The notes under the pieces are model-generated. The model was not told where the DNA came from, made no database searches, and was given only the letters and a program-made list of their open reading frames with translations. A program made the position numbers and the translations under genes. Positions 5,061 to 8,791 of a stretch of 8,791 bases of DNA are shown here, piece after piece. This DNA is from CAZQYC01 sp043746555 (GTDB lineage Bacteria; Pseudomonadota; Gammaproteobacteria; Steroidobacterales; Steroidobacteraceae). How positions within the stretch are numbered: the first letter of the stretch is position 1; the number at the start of each line of letters is the position of its first letter. The DNA lies in NCBI GenBank assembly GCA_043746555.1, contig JAYTQU010000230.1:1-8791 (forward strand), given 5' to 3'.

Positions 5061-6836
5061 ATGAACGACTTTGACGATCTCGCCGCGATGCGGCGATTAG
5101 CTTTCTCGCGGCGACAGTTTGTTCAGGGCGTTGCGGGTGGCGCATTGATTGCAAGCGCGAGCGGAGGGCTTGTGTGGAGTGCGCCATCGAGCGCGCCGAG
5201 CGAATTGTCGGGAACGGAGTTCGCGCTGACGATTGGCGAGTACCCTGTTAACTATACCGGCGCGTCGCGAATAGCGACGGCTGTTAACGGACAAGTGCCA
5301 GCGCCGCTGCTCCGTTGGCGGCAGGGCGACACAGTTACGTTGCGTGTGACAAATCGTTTATACGTGCCGACATCGATTCACTGGCATGGAATCATCTTGC
5401 CCGCCGATATGGACGGCGTTCCGGGATTGAGCTTCGCCGGCATCAAGCCCGGCGAAACATTTACGTATCGATTTAAGGTGAATCAGTACGGCACGTATTG
5501 GTATCACTCGCATTCCGGTTTCCAAGAGCAAACGGGGCTATACGGACCGATCGTCATTGAACGACGCGGCGGCGAGCGTCATCGGCACGATCGCGAACAC
5601 GTGGTGTTGCTTTCGGATTGGACCGATAGCGATCCAGAGCACATTTATCGCACGCTGAAACTGAAGAGCGATTACTACAACTTTGGACAACGCACTGCGG
5701 GCGACTTCATTCGCGATGCGAAGACTGAAGGACTGTCGCAAGCGCTCGCTAATCGCCGCATGTGGGGGCAAATGCGAATGAACCCGACCGATCTCTTGGA
5801 TGTGTCCGGTTATACCTACACGTATTTGATGAACGGCATAACGCCAGCCAGTAACTGGACCGGGACTTTTCGGCGCGGTGAAAAAGTACGCTTGCGATTT
5901 ATCAATGGATCATCGATGAGCATCTTCGATGTGCGTATTCCCGGATTAAAGCTCACCGTCGTGGCGGCCGACGGTCAGGATATCGAGCCGGTGACGGTCG
6001 ATGAATTTCGGATCGCGACGGCGGAAGTCTATGACGTTATCGTCGAACCCAACGACGATCGAGCGTATACGCTGTTCGCACAAGCATTGGATCGATCGGG
6101 CTTTGCGCGCGGCACGCTCGCACCTGCCGCGGGCATGAGCGCGGAAGTGCCGGCTCTCGACGCGCGGCCACTGCTTACGATGACTGACATGGGGATGTCG
6201 CACGACATGAGCGACATGAAAGGCGGGCCGATGGCCGGCATGGATCACAGCAAGATGAATATGAATGAAATGTCAGCGATGCCTGCTCATGCAGCGGCGG
6301 AGAACGGACCGACAGTTGACATGATTGCCATGCAACCGCAATCGCGACTTGACGATCCGGGTGTGGGGCTGCGCGATAACGGCCGGCGTGTTTTGACTTA
6401 CGCCGATCTGCATACGCTCGGCGGACCGATCGATCGTCGCGCGCCCAGTCGCGACGTAGAGCTCCATTTGACCGGTCACATGGAGCGATTCATCTGGTCA
6501 TTCAGCGGCGAGAAGTTCTCGCAAGCAGAGCCCTTGCGTTTCAACTACGGAGAGCGCCTGCGAATCATTTTGGTCAACGACAGCATGATGACGCATCCCA
6601 TTCACTTGCATGGCATGTGGAGTGAAGTGGAAACGCCGAGTGGCGAATTTCTCGTTCGTAAACACACGGTGATGGTGCAACCCGGCCAACGCATCAGCTA
6701 CGCCGTGACCGCTGATGCGCTCGGACGCTGGGCGTATCACTGTCATCTGCTGTATCACATGGAAGCGGGGATGTTTCGCGAAGTGCTCGTTGAGAAAGCC
6801 CTCGTTGATAAAGTCAAGAGCGAGGTGTCGTCATGA
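5061..6836 (+). CDS. copA: CopA periplasmic multicopper oxidase, copper resistance
   Basis: This 591-residue protein matches the length usual for CopA/PcoA. A Tat signal peptide starts it: S16-R17-R18-Q19-F20-V21, then a hydrophobic Gly/Ala stretch and a likely cut near residue 40. Three cupredoxin domains carry all four copper ligand motifs: H107-W-H109-G, W147-Y-H149-S-H151, H512-P-x-H515-x-H517-G, and H560-C561-H562-x3-H566-x4-M571. The axial Met and the Cys mark an intact type 1 site. Between domains 2 and 3 is a Met-rich segment, residues 374-407, with 11 Met in 34 residues, as in known CopA proteins where it binds several copper ions. The family oxidises Cu(I) to the less toxic Cu(II) and sequesters copper in the periplasm. 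It is the first gene of the copABCD operon, and its stop overlaps copB. This is not the P-type ATPase that is also called CopA. Confidence 0.96.
   Translation: MNDFDDLAAMRRLAFSRRQFVQGVAGGALIASASGGLVWSAPSSAPSELSGTEFALTIGEYPVNYTGASRIATAVNGQVPAPLLRWRQGDTVTLRVTNRLYVPTSIHWHGIILPADMDGVPGLSFAGIKPGETFTYRFKVNQYGTYWYHSHSGFQEQTGLYGPIVIERRGGERHRHDREHVVLLSDWTDSDPEHIYRTLKLKSDYYNFGQRTAGDFIRDAKTEGLSQALANRRMWGQMRMNPTDLLDVSGYTYTYLMNGITPASNWTGTFRRGEKVRLRFINGSSMSIFDVRIPGLKLTVVAADGQDIEPVTVDEFRIATAEVYDVIVEPNDDRAYTLFAQALDRSGFARGTLAPAAGMSAEVPALDARPLLTMTDMGMSHDMSDMKGGPMAGMDHSKMNMNEMSAMPAHAAAENGPTVDMIAMQPQSRLDDPGVGLRDNGRRVLTYADLHTLGGPIDRRAPSRDVELHLTGHMERFIWSFSGEKFSQAEPLRFNYGERLRIILVNDSMMTHPIHLHGMWSEVETPSGEFLVRKHTVMVQPGQRISYAVTADALGRWAYHCHLLYHMEAGMFREVLVEKALVDKVKSEVSS
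6822..6826 (+). promoter_or_regulatory. copB ribosome binding site inside copA
   Basis: GAGGT lies within the last codons of copA, 6 bases before the copB ATG at 6833. With the ATGA overlap (copB start 6833-6835, copA stop 6834-6836) this is a classical translational coupling arrangement. Confidence 0.65.
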
Positions 6837-7711
6837 GCTTACGCACGAAGATTTTATATTTCGTCGCGGTCATGCCGTTGTCATGGGCGACACCTGCATA
6901 TTCTCAAGATCATTCATCGCACGTCGAACATCCACAACCAACGAGTACGAAACAGGAAGCGAATGGTGGCAGCGCAGAAAGTCGTCAGAGCGAAGCGGAG
7001 CACATTGGCCCCGATGCTCCGCAGCGCTCAATGGGGCAGATGTCGTATCGAGAGATGGCGGACATGATGCAGATGGACGATCGCACGCGCTTCGGCAAGA
7101 TTCTCATGGATCAGTTGGAGTGGAGAAATACGAGCGCAGGCAGCGCGTTGGTGTGGGAAGCGCAAGCATCGTATGGTGGCGACTACAACAAGCTGTTTTT
7201 CAAGACAGAGGGCGAACGCGCGCGCACTGCTACGGAGGATGCTAGTGCTGAACTATTGTGGGATCGCATTTACGCCAGATGGTGGAGTGTGCAAGCGGGT
7301 ATCAGGCAGGATTTTGGCGAAGGTCCTTCTCGAACGTGGGCCGCCATTGGTGTTGCAGGGCTAGCGCCTTATTGGTTCGATGTCGAGGCGACTCTCTATT
7401 TGGGAGATGCGAGCCGAACGGCCGCTCGCATCAAAATCGACTACGACCTCTTGCTCACGCAGCGTCTCATTTTGCAGCCGAAAATTGAAGCCAATTTGTA
7501 CGGTAAAGCCGACCCTGAACGACAACTGGGTTCCGGTCTGTCCGACCTCGACGCTGCATTGCGTCTTCGCTACGAGTTTCGCAGAGAATTTGCACCTTAT
7601 GTTGGTGTTGCCTGGAAGCGCAAATTTGGAGGAACCGCAGATTCAGTCGAGTCGGCCGGTTTGGACAGTAACGACCTACAACTGATCGCGGGCTTTCGTA
7701 TTTGGTTTTAG
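6833..7711 (+). CDS. copB: CopB copper resistance outer-membrane protein
   Basis: This protein has 292 residues, similar to PcoB. A Sec signal peptide ends near residue 24 (PAYS before QDHSSH). The mature N-terminus is His-containing and then Met-rich: M67, M70, M75, M78, M79 and M81 in the stretch around MGQMSYREMADMMQMDD, likely copper-binding. From about residue 82 it is the CopB domain, an outer-membrane beta-barrel. Alternating strands are seen in blocks such as ALVWEAQASYGG, NKLFFKTEGER, SVQAGIRQDFG and FAPYVGVAWKRKFGG, and the protein ends in RIWF with the terminal aromatic residue expected for barrel insertion. It works with CopA in binding or exporting copper across the outer membrane; the exact mechanism is not settled in the family. 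It overlaps copA by four bases. The His/Met region is short compared with Pseudomonas CopB. Confidence 0.94.
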   Translation: MSLRTKILYFVAVMPLSWATPAYSQDHSSHVEHPQPTSTKQEANGGSAESRQSEAEHIGPDAPQRSMGQMSYREMADMMQMDDRTRFGKILMDQLEWRNTSAGSALVWEAQASYGGDYNKLFFKTEGERARTATEDASAELLWDRIYARWWSVQAGIRQDFGEGPSRTWAAIGVAGLAPYWFDVEATLYLGDASRTAARIKIDYDLLLTQRLILQPKIEANLYGKADPERQLGSGLSDLDAALRLRYEFRREFAPYVGVAWKRKFGGTADSVESAGLDSNDLQLIAGFRIWF

Positions 7712-7715
7712 CAAC

Positions 7716-7748
7716 GATTGCAGTCATTTCGCGACACCGACTGCGATT
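7716..7748 (+). promoter_or_regulatory. hairpin between copB and copC
   Basis: GATTGCAGTC (7716-7725) pairs with GACTGCGATT (7739-7748): 10 bp including two G-U pairs, around a 13-nt loop. It starts 5 bases after the copB stop. No T-run follows, so a full intrinsic terminator is unlikely. It may protect the copAB part of the mRNA or lower copCD expression. Confidence 0.4.
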
Positions 7749-7787
7749 AAAGATGTTTGTCGCTACACTTACCTTTTGGAGACACGT

Positions 7788-8138
7788 ATGAAACCTTCGA
7801 TTTACATTCTTGCAGCAACACTTGCATTGTCGCCCGTGTTTGCATTCGCGCATGCGCATCTTGAGAAATCCACCCCGGCAGACAAGAGCTCGGCTGTCGC
7901 GCCAAAAATGGTGATGTTGGAATTTGAAGAGCCCGTCAAGGTAACCTCGATTACTGTGCAAAAAGTAGCCGTCAAAGATGCCAAGAAGCTTGGACCCTTA
8001 CCGAAGGAACCGGTCGCAATGATTCACGTTGATGCGCCGAAACTCGATCCAGGCGCATACGTTATTAAATGGCGCGCGGTGGGCGACGACAGTCACATCG
8101 TGTCGGGCACGGTGCATTTCACAGTCACGGCTAAATAG
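7788..8138 (+). CDS. copC: CopC periplasmic copper-binding protein
   Basis: This is a small periplasmic copper carrier of 116 residues. The ATG at 7788 has GGAG (7778-7781) six bases upstream; a TTG at 7776 in the same frame is not needed. The signal peptide runs to about A21 (PVFAFA), which leaves the mature N-terminus H22-A-H24-L-x-x-STPA, the hallmark of CopC, where the first His is a Cu(II) ligand. The DxH motif near the C-terminus, D101-S-H103 in VGDDSHIVSGTVHFTV, supplies the other known Cu(II) ligands. No Met-rich Cu(I) loop of the Pseudomonas type is visible, so this looks like a form with a Cu(II) site only. The fold is an Ig-like beta-barrel. CopC is thought to pass copper to CopD, encoded directly downstream. 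Confidence 0.95.
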   Translation: MKPSIYILAATLALSPVFAFAHAHLEKSTPADKSSAVAPKMVMLEFEEPVKVTSITVQKVAVKDAKKLGPLPKEPVAMIHVDAPKLDPGAYVIKWRAVGDDSHIVSGTVHFTVTAK

Positions 8139-8150
8139 AGTTTAGCCGTG
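8126..8150 (+). promoter_or_regulatory. hairpin linking the copC stop and copD start
   Basis: CACGGCTAAA (8126-8135) is exactly complementary to TTTAGCCGTG (8141-8150), with a 5-nt loop TAGAG. The copC stop TAG (8136-8138) opens the loop, and the proposed copD GTG start (8148-8150) is the end of the 3' arm. No T-run follows on either strand. The layout suggests that copD translation depends on a ribosome finishing copC and melting the stem; this is inference. Confidence 0.6.
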
Positions 8151-8791
8151 TCGCCCGATGTACTCGCGGTTATTGTCCGGGCCTTTAGTTTCGCGCTGTT
8201 GTTTCAAGCAGTGGGAGCGGCATTTTTTACCGCTCTTTTTAATGCGCAACTCAACGTTACCGGCGTTGGCATCCGTCGCCTCGCCGGCAGAGCGGCGATG
8301 ATTGGTATGGTTCTGATTGTAGTGCATCTCGCACTTGAACCCACGCGCATGACCGGGGAATACACGGACTTCATGGATCCATCGATGAGGTCTATGGCGT
8401 GGACGTCTAGCAGCGCCGTCTCACAAGCGATGCAAGTAGTCGGACTGATGTTAGTCACGATTGCGATGATTACTAGTAAACAACGTGTGACACTCGGCGT
8501 AATAGGCGCACTGTGTGCGCTCACCGCATTTCTTTTTACCGGTCATACGAGCACGCATCCATGGCGCATCGTGCTTGCGCCGCTGCTAGCGATTCATTTA
8601 TTCATCGTCGCATTTTGGTTTGGCTCGTTACTACCCCTATGGATCGTGTCGAAGTACGAGCCGTTGGAAAGAGCAGATAGCATTTTCAGAAAATTTTCAT
8701 CCATTGCCACCGGGCTTGTACCCGTGATCGCGATTGTAGGGCTAGCGATGACGGCGTCGATTGCGCACGGCGTTCCTCCGCTACGCGAACC
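8148..8791 (+). CDS. copD: CopD inner-membrane copper protein, 5' part
   Basis: The frame runs off the right edge with 214 residues visible; typical CopD proteins are around 300. The most likely start is GTG at 8148, nine bases after the copC stop and in the same frame; no ATG is available near it, and the Shine-Dalgarno is poor. Several transmembrane helices are visible, for example VRAFSFALLFQAVGAAFF, AMIGMVLIVVHLAL, VVGLMLVTIAMI, LGVIGALCALTAFLF, and VLAPLLAIHLFIVAFWFGSLL. The latter, with the preceding TGHTSTHPW, is the characteristic His-containing region of the CopD family. CopD is believed to import copper from CopC across the inner membrane. The last visible helix begins near FRKFSSIATGLVP. 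Confidence 0.9.
   Translation, partial: MSPDVLAVIVRAFSFALLFQAVGAAFFTALFNAQLNVTGVGIRRLAGRAAMIGMVLIVVHLALEPTRMTGEYTDFMDPSMRSMAWTSSSAVSQAMQVVGLMLVTIAMITSKQRVTLGVIGALCALTAFLFTGHTSTHPWRIVLAPLLAIHLFIVAFWFGSLLPLWIVSKYEPLERADSIFRKFSSIATGLVPVIAIVGLAMTASIAHGVPPLRE

Noticed and set aside
7467..7961. 164-codon antisense frame across copB and copC
   Set aside because: It crosses two well-supported genes on the opposite strand and has no recognisable features.

Overview
This window comes from a Gram-negative bacterium, most likely a member of the Pseudomonadota (beta- or gammaproteobacterial). The evidence is a complete outer-membrane/periplasmic copper-resistance set (CopA with a Tat signal, CopB beta-barrel, CopC, CopD) together with OmpR-type two-component genes. 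Base composition is moderate, slightly GC-rich by eye. There is no rRNA, tRNA or other marker that would fix a genus, and nothing shows whether this is chromosome or plasmid.

Layout. (1) Positions 1-713, plus strand: the 3' end of a YncE-like beta-propeller protein whose 5' end lies outside the window. (2) 714-1043: a convergent gap without a convincing gene. (3) 1044-2102, minus strand: an EamA/DMT-family transporter with an unusual 67-residue tail containing 24 histidines. (4) 2103-2472: a divergent gap dominated by two inverted-repeat structures, one of which (2313-2456) is a nested, nearly self-complementary element of about 144 nt ending just before the response-regulator gene. (5) 2536-4799, plus strand: an OmpR/PhoB-type response regulator and its sensor histidine kinase, separated by two bases. 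(6) 4800-5060: a leader or promoter region with small dyads. (7) 5061 to the right edge, plus strand: copA, copB, copC and copD in the classical order. copA and copB overlap by four bases. copB and copC are separated by a 76-nt gap with a hairpin. copC and copD are separated by nine bases inside a perfect 10-bp hairpin. copD runs off the right edge.

How the genes work together. CopA (a periplasmic multicopper oxidase with a Met-rich segment), CopB (outer membrane), CopC (periplasmic copper carrier) and CopD (inner membrane) form the copABCD copper-handling system known from Pseudomonas cop and E. coli pco. In those systems the regulator pair copRS/pcoRS lies downstream of the structural genes. 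Here a two-component pair lies upstream on the same strand, so it is a plausible regulator of the operon. However, the response regulator has an N-terminal extension and does not look to me like a close CopR/PcoR, so this link is inference. The transporter with the His-rich tail next door could also be metal-related.

No clearly new biological system is visible. The most unusual signals are in the non-coding DNA: the 144-nt nested palindrome at 2313-2456, and the copC/copD hairpin that places a stop codon in its loop and the next start codon on its 3' arm.
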